In this document: piece by piece, positions 21,301 to 29,957 of the stretch
How positions within the stretch are numbered: position 1 is the stretch's first letter
Layout of the letters: each line of letters starts with the position of its first letter
Source of the DNA: Distichodus sexfasciatus
Taxonomy: Eukaryota > Chordata > Actinopteri > Characiformes > Distichodontidae
DNA: 64,000 nucleotides
NCBI GenBank assembly: GCA_032718565.1
Contig: JAVGVS010000393.1
Span: forward strand, 228,470 to 292,469
Reading direction: 5' to 3'
The notes under the pieces: model-generated
Seen by the model: only the letters and a program-made list of their open reading frames with translations
Told to the model about the DNA's origin: nothing
The model's database searches: none
Position numbers and translations under genes: made by a program

Positions 21301-21713
21301 TTTAAACAAATAATTTGAGATGTTATTTTAATAATAAATAATTTATCATAAACATATGGGTGTGTAATTATTACATTGTTTTTGTTAGGAAAACAGTATA
21401 ACAGAATAATCTCAGTCATGTATTCAAACATTTTTTAAAGCATATTTTTCTGTTTATAAAAGACTATATCGCATTTGTATCGTATCGGCAGATGACCAAG
21501 TTTACAATATCGGTATCGTATCGGACATTTTAAAAAAGTGATATCGTGCCGTGTTTAGACACGTCTCGTGTTGCAGCAGTCAGACTGGAATTAATCTGAG
21601 CAAATGGCAATCAAGAGACTAACATGGGAAATGTGAGCTTGTAGTTTGTTTGTGCTGCTCTTTACAGTCTTCTCTTTGCTCTCCAGAAACTGTTGAAGAG
21701 TGCGCGAGGATGA
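9454..21713 (+). CDS. cenpw: Centromere protein W, three exons joined (9454-9540, 19864-19977, 21687-21713)
   Basis: The spliced frame gives 75 residues. The family role, from established knowledge, is a small histone-fold protein that dimerises with CENP-T in the constitutive centromere-associated network and binds DNA at kinetochores. Seen here: a basic N-terminus (KKAPRAVLKSRMKKK), then DLMVQLNLFLVLHRLAEESR, the family's hallmark stretch, then a helix VHHVKAVAKKLLKSARG ending as vertebrate CENP-W does (…KKSRG). The human protein has 88 residues; this one has a shorter N-terminus. The ATG at 9454 has A at -3, and an in-frame TGA at 9415-9417 with no ATG between excludes an upstream start. 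All introns are phase 0. The introns (10.3 and 1.7 kb) are loaded with transposons, but the coding frame is intact. No search could be run, so the assignment rests on recognition of the motif and exon structure. Confidence 0.88.
9552..9605 (+). repeat. Strong hairpin just inside cenpw intron 1
   Basis: The outer arms TATCGCGGC (9552-9560) and GCCGCGATA (9597-9605) pair fully. The inner arms CGGTTAGC (9567-9574) and GCTAACCG (9588-9595) pair fully around a 13-base loop. It begins 11 bases after the donor site. It may be a remnant of a palindromic element or a structured intronic RNA. Confidence 0.7.
9815..10027 (+). mobile_element. 5'-truncated Rex1-like LINE, 3' UTR only
   Basis: It matches the 3' UTR of the full element at 34380-38043: TATATTGTTTATTCTATGTG, GGAGCCACGTCGTCTCGTCT and CATAGCAGAGATGACAAAGT, ending in a decayed TTTACTTCGAG tail instead of (GACTTT)n. 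This is a typical dead-on-arrival LINE insertion within intron 1. Confidence 0.85.
10519..10680 (-). mobile_element. SINE-B, 5' truncated
   Basis: On the minus strand: AGGTACTCATGAGCAAGGTA, then TGCCCACTGCTCTTTCATGG, GCAGAGGTCACATTTGGTTG and the family terminus TGTGTTCACAAAGACAAATA. The tRNA-like head is absent. Confidence 0.8.
12298..12336. repeat. (GT)n microsatellite
   Basis: About 18 uninterrupted GT units. Located in cenpw intron 1 and likely polymorphic. Confidence 0.95.
12826..13475. mobile_element. SINE-B-like head followed by an old DNA-transposon remnant
   Basis: Positions 12826-12884 resemble only the tRNA-like head of SINE-B (GGCAGTTGTAAAACACCTGA, AGGTCATGGGTTCAAG). From 12885 the sequence has repeated ATATCGTGA/TCACGATAT and GTATCGTATCGTG motifs, and the two ends, CTGGGAAATAGATCGAG and GCCAATACCCACCCCAG, are weakly inverted. 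This fits a degraded hAT-like non-autonomous element. Boundaries and class are uncertain. Confidence 0.4.
13735..14095. mobile_element. DNA element, GACCGATATCGG family, copy 1
   Basis: It begins GATCGACCCTTGTAGGTTTT then GGGCCGATATCGATAC and ends with CCGGCATTGATAATCAAC. The middle CCAATCAGAGACTGTTGTGG and GGCAGTGGAGCCACAG are shared with the copy at 16646-16972. No coding remnant is seen, so this is a non-autonomous element in cenpw intron 1. Confidence 0.6.
14230..14400 (+). repeat. Diverged tRNA-derived SINE fragment
   Basis: The B-box-like GGAGGTTTGAATGCCTGG is followed by GGGCATCTGAGCAAGACTTT and GATGAGATTGTCTGCTGAAT. This order (B box, GAGCAAGACC, GATAAGAGCGTCTGCTAAAT) is that of SINE-A, but divergence is high. 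Confidence 0.5.
14441..15056 (+). mobile_element. GTGAC-ended MITE, copy 1 (616 bp)
   Basis: The left end GTGACCCTCCACGGCAAAAC and the right end GGTTTTGCCGTTGAGGGTCAC are inverted repeats about 37 bases long that include GTCGCTTGTCGCAA. Flanking tetranucleotides are ATAT and ATTT. Copies at 50298-50763 and 52464-53111 share the same ends and body. No transposase is seen. It lies in cenpw intron 1. Confidence 0.8.
15057..16645. other. cenpw intron 1, non-repetitive; possible regulatory block
   Basis: Positions 15250-16400 contain no repeat shared elsewhere in the window, apart from a (CTTT)n tract at about 15411-15438. Composition is balanced (for example GGAAACGGCAGCGGCTGCTT near 15640). It may be conserved non-coding sequence; no exon is supported. 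Confidence 0.35.
16646..16972. mobile_element. DNA element, GACCGATATCGG family, copy 2
   Basis: The terminal inverted repeats are AGGTCGACCGATATTGG at the left and CCGATAATCGGTCAACCT at the right. The interior shares CCAATCAGAGACTGTTGTGG and CAGTGGAGCCACAGAAGCGC with copy 1. The complete pair of ends makes this the best copy for defining the family. Confidence 0.7.
17034..17672. mobile_element. Third, diverged GACCGATA-type element interrupted by a SINE
   Basis: The left piece, 17034-17080 (GGGGACTGATACCGATTTAC, GTGACCGATAATTGATAG), and the right piece, about 17345-17672 (ATGGACGATACCAATAATGA ... ATTCTTGGTCAGCCCCT), bracket the SINE-B. The ends are weakly inverted. The extent is inferred from this bracketing. 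Confidence 0.4.
17083..17345 (+). mobile_element. SINE-B, nearly full length
   Basis: The head is GGCAGTTGGTGGTGTAACGC and the B box is CGCCGGTTCGAATCCC. The core CTGAGGTGCTCATGAGCAAG, CGATGCGC-type CCCCGGGCGTGG and the terminus TCACAATGACAGATAATCAC are followed by TTTCACTTT. This is the most complete member in the window and a good reference copy. Confidence 0.85.
17673..19100. other. cenpw intron 1, no confident element
   Basis: Positions 18240-18430 contain repeat-like text (GTGACATCACATGGCTGATT, AACTTCACCTTTAAGA) common in fish non-coding DNA, but no second copy was found in the window. Positions 18460-18720 are GC-richer and non-repetitive. AT-rich sequence follows. Confidence 0.35.
19104..19350. 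repeat. Tandem pair of ~115-bp palindromic units (AGACTAGGCTTAATCCATG)
   Basis: Each unit runs from CCAG/TCCA...AAGCCTAGTCCTAGACT through to AGTCCAAGACTAGGCTTAAT and CAGGAAACCAG. The two sides of each unit are inverted repeats. Single units recur at 41850-41968 and 44157-44278. The second unit starts at about 19248 (GGCCCTGTTTCTCCAAC). Confidence 0.7.
19864..19977 (+). CDS. cenpw: cenpw exon 2
   Basis: It has 38 codons between the acceptor TGTCACCAG and the donor GTATCC. It encodes the core histone-fold segment with LHRLAEESR, almost identical to the human stretch HRLAEESR, then a linker and VHHVKAVAK. The in-frame join to exons 1 and 3 without a stop supports the boundaries. Confidence 0.88.
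20160..21560. mobile_element. Old element, TATCG-rich, host of the hAT insertion
   Basis: The sequences either side of 20278-21020 share style (GATCGAATATTGGTCTGATA at the left, CTGGATCGGGTATC and TATCGTATCGGCAGATG, CGGTATCGTATCGGACAT at the right). They read as an older DNA transposon split by the hAT. The ends are not defined. Confidence 0.35.
20278..21020. mobile_element. Non-autonomous hAT element (743 bp) with perfect 8-bp duplication
   Basis: The ends AGGGCCCTATGA and TCATAGGGCCCT are perfect inverted repeats. The flanks are the duplication ACTCAAAT (20270-20277 and 21021-21028), the 8-bp length typical of hAT. Inside are A-rich direct repeats near the right end (AATTCAGGAAAAAATAAAAC, AATTTAGGAAAAAACAAAAC). 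No transposase frame is visible. It sits in cenpw intron 2. Confidence 0.88.
21687..21713 (+). CDS. cenpw: cenpw exon 3 (terminal coding part)
   Basis: It encodes KLLKSARG and then TGA. It follows a strong polypyrimidine tract and acceptor (CTTCTCTTTGCTCTCCAG). The ending parallels human ...KKSRG. Only 27 coding bases, so it is invisible without the exon 2 context. Confidence 0.85.
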   Translation, partial: KLLKSARG

Positions 21714-22110
21714 GGAAAATAAAGGAGACCCTAACCAGCAGCGTGGTGTCCCAATACACAGAGCACCTTCCCACTGAGAACAGCATCACGAGGCTGGCAT
21801 CAGTCATAATCAAGCACGGCTCACTTTCTTAAAATTAGGACTCTCCATATAGTTCAAATGAAAATGCTCTTTAACGGTGTAGTACCAGCTTTTTTGAGAC
21901 ACAGCATTCCTCCAACGTTGATTAATTTGCTGTTGAGAGCTGCTCTCTCTTCCCTCTCCATCATCGTCGACCTTTTACTTTCGGATGGCGTTGTGTATAA
22001 ACTCGGTGTGACGGATGGTATCAGGATTGAATCTCCGCAGCCGCAAATATCTTCTTTCTGTGTTTGAATTTGATTTTTTACTTTTAATAAACCATTTGTG
22101 TCACTCAAGC
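21714..22110 (+). other. Putative cenpw 3' UTR
   Basis: About 400 bases follow the stop without window repeats. An AATAAA at 21718-21723 lies too close to the stop to be the usual site. The signal at 22086-22091 is followed by a GT/T-rich stretch (TTGTGTCACTC, GTTGCTCTCTGTCTG), as expected downstream of a cleavage site. Confidence 0.5.
22086..22091 (+). terminator. Candidate poly(A) signal AATAAA
   Basis: A canonical hexamer with a T/GT-rich stretch 15-45 bases downstream; the best candidate for cenpw transcript 3' end. Confidence 0.5.
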
Positions 22111-23066
22111 TGGATGTTGCTCTCTGTCTGTTAGCGTTTAAAGTATTGATCACACCGTATGTGATTTCAAACAGCCTCTTTCAGGACGTGTCCACCTTCT
22201 AAATGCCTCTAGTGCTAATTAGCTCAATTCCTGGGGCTTTCGTGTTGTTTCTGGGCCGTGTCGCTGCTTAAACGTATACAGGTCTTGACCTCTGACTGTA
22301 GGAGAGTAAATGTTTGGGAATCCCTCTGTCAGAAATAATTGGCTTCTTTCTGCTGTGCCCCAGTTTCTTTGCTTACAAAAGTCTTTGAAAAAAGCAGCCT
22401 TTGATAATGTGTTCCTAAAAGATCAGAATGTTATACAGACTCCGGCCTTCACCTTCCTTATCTTAATCCAACGTACATCTGGGTCACTCGCACACTGGAA
22501 ACTGCCTCTGCTTACTGACGTCGTGTTTATCATGCCGCCTGCTTAAAGACTGCACTCGACCTGAGGTTGCTGTCCTGACCCGTCCATCATCTTTCATGAC
22601 CAGTAGAGGGCGACCTTTCTGAAAATACGTGGTGGTGAAATTTATTGCTGTCAAAAACACAGATCGGTGCAGAAATGAAAACTGCTCAATTTAATTCAGA
22701 GGGTTTGTGGAAGTCGAATCTTATCTAGAATTATTTATATTTTAATGCACTTGAGTGTGTTTCATCAGTATGTTATTTGTAGATGATCTGAACATAATGG
22801 GGCACAGACTTTTTTTTTTGCATAGCTCTTGAACGCAGCATCATCCACACATCATGTAAAGTAAACACTCACTGTGTGTTCCATTATTAATCTTCCTGCC
22901 AGTTATTAACTTTGTATTGATCAGTCTGTATATCATTTATTAAATTTTGTCTTGGTCGGTCTCCTGTAAAATGATTAGTGTTTCTTGATGTGAGCTGTAA
23001 TAGCAGTTCTTACAATAATGTGGTATGACATTACAAAATTAAATACATAGTAATTCAAGTACATGT
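22111..23066. other. No gene; non-repetitive sequence downstream of cenpw
   Basis: Positions 22180-22560 are non-repetitive with balanced composition and TTAGCTCAATTCC-type AT sites, a possible regulatory block. Positions 22560-23066 are AT-rich with nothing recognised. Confidence 0.35.
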
Positions 23067-23067
23067 A

Positions 23068-23362
23068 GTCCCCGACTTACGATGGAGATGCGTTCTGATG
23101 ACCCCATCATAACTTAAATATATTGTAAGTCAAGACATTAGAAACACCAAAAACTGAAAAAATATACGCTGTCACGCCGAGACAGCAGAACTCTGTTGAT
23201 CGCTGGCGAAAGTGAGGCATCTTACAAAGTGGGGTTCCAACGTATTGTAATGCATACAGTGCTACGTTTGCCTGCCGTGTGAAACAAAAAATGTTAACAA
23301 TTTTGTCATAACGCTGTTGTCATCGTAAAATCAAACCATCGCAACTCGAGGACCGTCTGTAC
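23068..23362. mobile_element. Palindromic element, GTAGTCCCCGACTTACGA family, copy 1
   Basis: It begins GTAGTCCCCGACTTACGATG and ends CATCGCAACTCGAGGACCGTCTGTAC. A second copy at 43218-43508 has better-matched ends (GTAGTCCAAGATTTATGCG and CATCGTAAGTCGGGTACCGT), with shared interior (GAGACA-CTGAACTCTTGAT, AACGTATTGTAATGCAT / AACGTATCGTATAACAC). Probably a non-autonomous DNA transposon. Confidence 0.6.
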
Positions 23363-24958
23363 GTGTGTGTGTAGAACTGCTACCAACGTTCTTATTTTTC
23401 TTTTACGCGGCAGCTTCAGGTTGTCAAACGGCCTTTGCTCAGGCTTCAGGTTTTTGTGACTCATGCACAGAAATGAGCTAACGGAACTGTTTCTGCCACC
23501 TCGGAGGCTCCTATCCACTCGGGGAGGTGACGAAGGGGCGTTTGGTTGCGCCGTTCCGCTGCTCACGCTAACACTCCAAAACTCCAGCGTTCACAGGGAG
23601 GATCCCACTTCCACACCTGCGTATACTCGCCGACCGCCTCGTGTCGTCGGAAGAAACCCGAGTTACAGAAAAAAATTATAGGCCTCCTGACTGACTGATG
23701 TCATACGGGCACAAAGACACCAAAGTGTTGGCGCGCCAGGTGGGTGCCAAGCAGAAGTTGGGTCTCTTGGCTTTGCCACGAGCAATCAATTTTGGAAACA
23801 CGTCCTAACTGAAACGTTCTCTACGACTCATTGGAAAGAGCTTTACCATGGAACACAGTGACGTGCTTCTCCACGGAGAAACGGCCATCGCCTTAGTCGT
23901 TTTTGGGCACTGTTTATGCAGCTTTTGCTCAGGCACTGCCAGGTTTCCTCGGAGCCCTGCTGAACCCATGTCTATTCGCTTGCCTCGTGCACCTTTTCAT
24001 CCTTTATGATTCAGTATATTTTATTGTCATTTTCCAGCATAAGGTTGTTAACTTGGGGGCCCCAAAAGTCCATGAGCGAACTGCTGATACAAGACTCCCG
24101 AATGCACCAAGCTGTGACCTGCTTTTTGGACCTGCATATTTACTTTCCTTCGCTGTGGGATGGCACAATATTGCCAATTGAAACACCGCTCTTTTGGAGA
24201 GAAAAACAATCAGATAGAAACGAATGGCTCCCAACGTAATGGGCTGAAAGTGCATAAACAAACAGAAGATGTCTCCGCGCCTGATTTCATTACACCGTTG
24301 ACATTTAAAAAGGCCCTGCATTCGTTGTTTGTTTGTGTGGCAGGTACCATCATGCAGGCTCCACCCCCCCCAACCTCCAACCCCCACACCCACTACCAAC
24401 CCCCGACCTGGGGCCCACTTAACACATGCATATTTACACAGCTGGATATTTACAGATGCTTTTCCAGGTGACGGCCTTTAACGTACAGCCTAACTCCACT
24501 AGTCCACCTCACCTCAACGCTGGACCGTTCACGCTTCGCCCTTCCAGTCAAGCTTTGAGCTTCTCCCGCCCTCCTGCACGGCTGGTCTGCTTCTAATCTA
24601 GCTTTTGAGGTCTCCATTTGTTTTGCTTGTCCAGAAACCCGCATAGCTTCAACACTGCCCAGGACCTACTCTGAGCAGATTTAATTAGATAACCAAGTGA
24701 AAACACTGAAAAATTGAAATTGGACATGGTGCTAGGAGCACTAGCCTCTGGCCGGCCCGTGGTGTACTTCTGTGAACATTTTTCAGTGGGATTTTATTGT
24801 CTTAGTGATACTGTTACAAGATAGTACCTGCAGCAATGCTGTCACCGTAATGAAACTACATCTGAGACGAGGGGTCAGTGGGTGCTGCGTCAGAAATTCC
24901 CCGTTAATGAAACTCTAAACTGGAGTAATTACCAGGCCATTTACAGCATTTATTTTTG
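23363..24958. other. Intergenic, non-repetitive; possible regulatory block 23400-24680
   Basis: This is one of the longest stretches without any window repeat. It has a palindromic TTGGCGCGCCAGG near 23729 and a C-rich run near 24361-24410. Several open frames of 60-130 codons lie on both strands; none has a recognisable domain or splice logic, so they are not called. Confidence 0.35.
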
Positions 24959-24959
24959 C

Positions 24960-25295
24960 AGACTTGCAGTTAGCAGCGTAACCGTTAGGGCTTGGAGTCC
25001 CAGACCGGTAGCGGTACCACTTAGGTACTCATGAGCAAGGTACCGTCTCCATGCACTGCTCCCCCGGGTTCTTCTAATTAAAGGAACAGTACATGGAGAA
25101 ACCTAGGTTAAGGGCCTTGCTCGGAAAGGTCGCCGGTTCAAATCCCCGACCCTAAGCACTGCTTCCTGAGTGCTGCCCATGTCAGCTGCCCATTTCTACG
25201 TCACGGATGGGTCAGATGCAGAGGTCACATTTGGTTGTGGTGCACTGTGTGCTGTGCTGTGGTGTGTTCACAATGACAAATAATCACTCATCAGT
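24960..25295 (+). mobile_element. Composite SINE-B: two partial copies joined
   Basis: The first part (24965-25070) has the head and ACCACTTAGGTACTCATGAG, GCAAGGTACCGTCTC up to CCCCCGGGTT. After a 60-base unrelated piece there is a second B box (GGTCGCCGGTTCAAATCC, 25128), then AAGCACTGCTTCCTGAGTGC, the complete 3' body and TCACAATGACAAATAATCAC. Two insertions or an internal rearrangement are possible. Confidence 0.7.
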
Positions 25296-25724
25296 GGTAC
25301 TCGTTCTGGACATAGGTTAGAGTCAGACTCTTACCCACTTTGTGAGCCAGGTTAAGCCAGGTCTATCTCGCCACTACACCACCACACCTCTACTGTCTAT
25401 GCAGTTTTCTTTTTCTTAGATTCACATCAGAAATTACTGAACAAAATTTGCTTAGGCATAATGTAAACTTTGTGTCTAGCCATATGTACCCTATGTCCAG
25501 TGTAATTTCTTGTGTGACTTTTTTTGGACATTGTATATGCAATGGAAGACATAACTGAATACTTCATTCTGCTTCATTCCGTGTTTTTTTGCTTCTTTCC
25601 TCCTTTTTCCTGCTGCAGATCTTATGCACATTTCATGCAAAAAGACAATTTCAGACAATTAATTTTCTCCACATTACTGCTGCTGCAATTATGCACATAT
25701 CCATGAATACCTCGCGTAACTAAG
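25296..25724. other. No recognised feature
   Basis: No repeat or exon recognised. A T-rich, pyrimidine-rich stretch runs near 25570-25620. Confidence 0.4.
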
Positions 25725-26111
25725 GCCATGCCCACACGTACATGGGTATTTCTGAAAACGGAGGTTTTTCTATGCGTTTTGGCCTTTCGTCCACACGTAA
25801 ACGACACTTTGGGTCAGTGAAAAACGGAGGTTTTTGAAAACTCCGGCCAAAGTGGCGATTTTTAAAAACTCTTTTGCGTTTAGGTGTGGACTAGAAAAAC
25901 GAAGATTTTGAAAAACGGACCATTTCGCGTCACACTGTGCGCCACTCATATGACGTCACAGTATGCACCATATCTACAAGGCATGCTTTTGACAGCGTTT
26001 TTTGCGATTGCGTGTGGACGGAGATATTTTTGGAAACATGCGCGCATGGACGTGATTTTAAAAAAAAAGAAAATACCCAGATATACCCGTGTACGTGTGG
26101 ACATGGCTTAA
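25725..26111 (+). mobile_element. MITE, TAAGGCCATGTCCACACG family, copy 1
   Basis: The terminal inverted repeats are TAAGGCCATGCCCACACGTA at the left and the complement of it, ...GTACGTGTGGACATGGCTTA, at the right. The inner body ACTCATATGACGTCACAGTA and CTCCGGCCAAAGTGGC is shared with the copy at 29443-29852, which is inserted the other way round. No coding remnant. Confidence 0.8.
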
Positions 26112-26743
26112 AATTGCACATTTTATTTTCTTACCTCTAGTTTAGAGTTTCTATTTTAGTCTTTTTATCTGCGCATAGTCTATGTGTCTGCTTTATACTT
26201 TGTACTCTGTAAAACTTTTAAATCTTAAGAATGCTGATATTGGATTAGTTACCGCTGAGGTTCTGGGCTATACGGACTGACAGTCTAATTGAAGTGGGGT
26301 TAGATGTCATTTCCAAACTATTACACCAATATTCAACATAAGATGGTTGTAATATTTTTGGTAGCCGTAGAACCTGCCGTTGTAGCACCAGATGTTTGAG
26401 TCTGTTTATTCTGGTCTGACCTCAGGCGGAGACGAGGTGATGTAACCAGAGCTGGTAAATAGTTTGGACAGCGTCCTCTAATAACAGGGTTTGTAATATT
26501 AACATGATCTTCTGCAGGAATTAGAACAAGCACGATTCAGGTGCATTTGATTACCAGCCATTCCAGATCTCCATTACAGTTATTGAAGGTTGAGAACATT
26601 TAGGGGCCCTGACTGCCCCTTCACTTTTTCTTTTCATCTCTCTCCTAGTCCTGCTAGATTTATTTAAACAGATAAGCAGCAATGGATAGAAGTCTCTAGT
26701 AGGGCGTTAAAATACCAGGAACAAAATATTAAGGCATAATTAT
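26112..26743. other. No recognised feature
   Basis: AT-rich intergenic sequence with no shared repeat and no supported exon. Confidence 0.4.
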
Positions 26744-26744
26744 T

Positions 26745-27735
26745 AGGGCTGTAAGATATGACAAAATATATTGGATGACGAAATTTCTGTTTCATATTAT
26801 ACGCCATCATTTATTTCACGGTGTCGCAAAATACTGTTTATGGCAATATTTGTTCAAGGTTTGGATGAGAGTTTACCGTAGTCAGCACGGTGCCATGTGG
26901 ATGCAGATACAGAGAATACTATGGCGTGTCTTAATTGTGAGAGTGGGGGGCACGGTGGACGCAGTGGTCAGCGCTGCCGCCCTGGATTGGCCTTGGGGTC
27001 TTTCTGTGTGCAGTTTGCATGCTCTCCCCGTGTTCGCGTGGGTTTCCTCCGGGTGCTCCGGTTCCCTCCCACAGTCCAAAGGCATGCATTATAGGTTAAT
27101 TAGCGATTCTAAATTGTCCCTGTAAGGTGTGAATGTGTGTGTGTGATTGTGTGAGTGTGTGTGCCCTGCGGTGTGTTGGCGCCTGCCCAGGGTTGGTCCC
27201 CGCCTTGTGCCCGTAAGTTGCCGGGATAGTCTCTGGTTCCCCCACGACCCCAGTTGGGGTTCAGATGAATGAATGAATGAATGAATGAATTCTGAGCATG
27301 CAGTGGAACTTTCACAAGCAAAATCTTGTGTCTGTGCTCAACTCTGCCTACATGTGCACTCTGTGGAACGCCAAAGGTGCCACAATTCACTTTACTGGAG
27401 CGCTGTAAAAAGCGCCATCTTTTACAACCATTTTACAAGGTAAAGAGCGGCGTTTGGCCAAACAACAGCGGAAACGTGCAGGTATATTACAGCCCCGCAA
27501 AAGTGACATATTTAATGAATAAAACAGGTGTTTTACTGTCAATTGCATAAAATTATAGGCCAGTTGTGGCACCTTTGGCGTTCCATATGGGTGCACGTGT
27601 AGCGCACACAAATGAGATTTTGCTTATGAATATTCCACTGAATTTACAAAAATCTACTATATTGTGATATAGATCATTATCGGGATATGAAATGACATAA
27701 CGGGTTATCAGATTTTGGTCATATCGCACGGCCTA
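26745..27735. mobile_element. DNA element AGGGCTGTAAGATATGAC, copy 1, interrupted by SINE-C
   Basis: The left end AGGGCTGTAAGATATGACAA and the right end TTTGGTCATATCGCACGGCC(CT) are inverted. The interior is shared with 31333-32235 (TTCACAAGCAAAATCTTGTG, AAAGGTGCCACA, AAAAGCGCC, AAATGACATAA). Internally, GTGGAACGCCAAAGGTGCCA (27362) and TGGCACCTTTGGCGTTCCAT (27567) are themselves an inverted pair about 200 bases apart. A SINE-C sits at 26944-27290. Confidence 0.65.
26944..27290 (+). mobile_element. SINE-C, nearly full length
   Basis: The head GGGCACGGTGGACGCAGTGG is followed by GCGCTGCCGCC (the CAGCAAGAAGG segment is lost), TTTCTGTGTGCAGTTTGCAT, GGGTGCTCCGG, CTAAATTGTCCCTGTAAGGT, a GT-rich stretch, GTTGGCGCCTGCCCAGGG and (GAAT)n at 27268-27290. 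Confidence 0.85.
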
Positions 27736-28970
27736 ATTATTATATACAGAATTTTTACACACACACACACTCACTCAAACATACTCAGTATACCAGTAAA
27801 CTATAAACTGTACCGTTATACTTGTAATTGTAATTTATACTTAAAAAATAAATCCATATGTATACAGGTAAAATGTATTTTATATAAAAGTAACACGGGT
27901 GACTAATATTTAATTGCATTTTATATACATTTTATTTACTTTTGTTTTCGGCCATAGTACAATTAGCTTTTTAATTAATTTGTAATATTTAAGGTAATGT
28001 GAATTTTTCTTCTGTTACAATTACAGTATACTGTATATAATAGACCTTTCATTCATGATACCAGTTTTTCCTACAAAACAATATGAATATCCAAGAACAT
28101 GACAGCACCAATACCTCGTAATTCCACAATTATGAGTTATTATTTACCTCATTATTATTATTAACTTGCTGTTATGCCTTTTTCCTAGTGATAACCTCCA
28201 ATAACACTGCTAAAGAATGACATTTTTCTTTAGTTGCCCCGTTCAAATAAATCAACTGAAGGCTTTAATACATAACACTTATTCACCAATCCAAAGAAAC
28301 CGTGTAGCTTCTTGAATAGTTTCATATAAGGAGCGTAGTCTTGCACCAGATCCATCATGTCTGAAGGACAAAATGAAAACGTTACTGTGTTTCCCGCTGC
28401 ATGGACACAATCACCCAAAAATTCCAGGAGGTGATTTTTTTCCCTCTTCTCCAGGTCTGACTTCGGTTCTGTGTAAAAGCCAGCAGGTTTGTGTTTGAGC
28501 AGATGGGAGAGAATTGGCCATGTTTCCCAAGGGATGAAATTTACTCTGCCATGGAGCCTGGTCCATGTTTATCTTTCAGCTTTATTGGATGTTGATGTTG
28601 GCCCAGTGAGAGAACCTCTTGTTTAAAGGCTATTTTTAAGGGAAGAACAGTGGGGGTAAGTTCTGGGATTTAAGAAAAACTATTGTGCTGTCTCACAGAA
28701 TTCTGTACAGACGTAAGTCCTGTAAATCATACACAACTCTTTGGGCTGCTCGCAAGCAAGAAACGACTCCGTCAGGGCTCAAGGCTGCAGAAGATACTTT
28801 ATGCACTGATCACCAAGAAATTGAATTTTTTGTTCACCGCTTGAGTATTTGTTTCAATTTATCAACTGCTTCATGTTATATTTCCTCTAAACAGCCATGA
28901 ACCTTTAGGAGGAAGAAGAAAAGAAAACTAGAAAAGAAACTAGTTTCAAAACTTTGTTAGACCTGGACAA
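27736..28970. other. No gene; possible regulatory block 28200-28650
   Basis: Positions 27760-28200 are AT-rich with a short (AC)n. Positions 28200-28650 are non-repetitive with balanced composition. No exon or element recognised. Confidence 0.35.
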
Positions 28971-29300
28971 TTAGGGCCTGTGTCCACCAAATGTGTTTTT
29001 TTTTTAATTCCACTGAGAGCGCTCAAAACCTCACTTCCAGAGTGATGTCTCCGCCCTTTCTCTCAGCGCTCATTGTTGCTTAGTTACAAAAAGCGCCATC
29101 AGGCACTTCCGCGGCCATTTCTGTTTCGTGTTTCTTTGAGACTGCTAGTTAAGCCGACAAGATGGAGAGAAATTAGATCTTAGCATTAGTGGCAGAGTTT
29201 AAAAAAGATTCTCACATGTGTTCGAAACGAGATTGGGTGCATGAAATCTTCTCCAGCCGCTCCAGATTCGCTGGCATTTGTAGTGAGTTTTTGACTGTGT
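28971..29300. mobile_element. Palindromic GTCCACCAAACAC family, truncated copy
   Basis: TTAGGGCCTGTGTCCACCAA at the left end is followed by GAGAGCGCTCAAAACCTCAC, CTCTCAGCGCTCATTGTTGC and GACTGCTAGTTAAGCCGACA, all shared with the copy at 39985-40552. The right inverted end is missing. Confidence 0.65.
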
Positions 29301-29304
29301 ATGC

Positions 29305-29957
29305 CCCTCATCTACTGTCCCCTTAAAAGCATTCCATCTCGTGTTGTCACATGATTCCGCATCTTACATCTGTGTTTGCTTCCTTCAGTTATTTTAAAAT
29401 CACAAATATATACATAATTTTGTTAGCAATAATATCCCATTTTAAGGCCATGTCCACACGTACACGGGTATTTCTGAAAACTGAGATTTTCCTTTTTTTT
29501 TTCCCTTTAATCGCGTCCACACGAGCACGTTTTCAAAAATATCTCCGTCCACACGCAATCGCAAAAAATGCTGTCAAAAGCATGCCTTGCATTGTAGATG
29601 AAAACTGTGACACATACTGTGACGTCATATGAGTGGCGCACAGTGTGATGCGAAACGTTCAAAATCTTCGTTTTTCTTGTCCACATCTAAACGCAGAAGC
29701 AGAGTTTTCAAAAATTGCCACTTTGGCCGGAGTTTTCGAAACCCTCCATTTTCACTGACCCAAAACGCAGTTTACGTGTGGATGAAAGGCCAAAACACAT
29801 AGAAAAACCTCCGTTTTCAGAAATACCTGTGTACATGTGGACATGGCCTTAGTTTACTGTACAAAAAAACCCAAAACAAAATGATCATTTATTAGTTATT
29901 GAGCTATAATTTTCAAATAATCATGATATTGATTTGAGGTCATATCGTCCAGACCTA
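29305..29957. mobile_element. GGGCTGGGCAAT-type DNA element remnant, copy 1, split by a MITE
   Basis: 29305-29442 matches 33775-33870 (ATGATTC-GC, TTATTTTAAAATCACAAA). 29880-29957 matches 34270-34325 (ATCATGATATTGATTTGAGG, CATATCGTCCAGACC). The MITE at 29443-29852 lies between. The assignment rests on this two-sided match. Confidence 0.5.
29443..29852 (-). mobile_element. MITE, TAAGGCCATGTCCACACG family, copy 2 (inverted)
   Basis: The ends are TAAGGCCATGTCCACACGTA and GTACATGTGGACATGGCCTTA. The body is the reverse complement of copy 1 (CATACTGTGACGTCATATGA, CACTTTGGCCGGAG). It is about 3.3 kb from copy 1 in opposite orientation. Confidence 0.8.

Noticed and set aside
23463..23681. Open frame with arginine/proline-rich product as a possible exon
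   Set aside because: No family recognised and no matching splice partners.
24004..24399. 131-codon open frame on the minus strand
   Set aside because: Begins in a C-rich tract read as glycine/valine/tryptophan, no domain, and no splice context.
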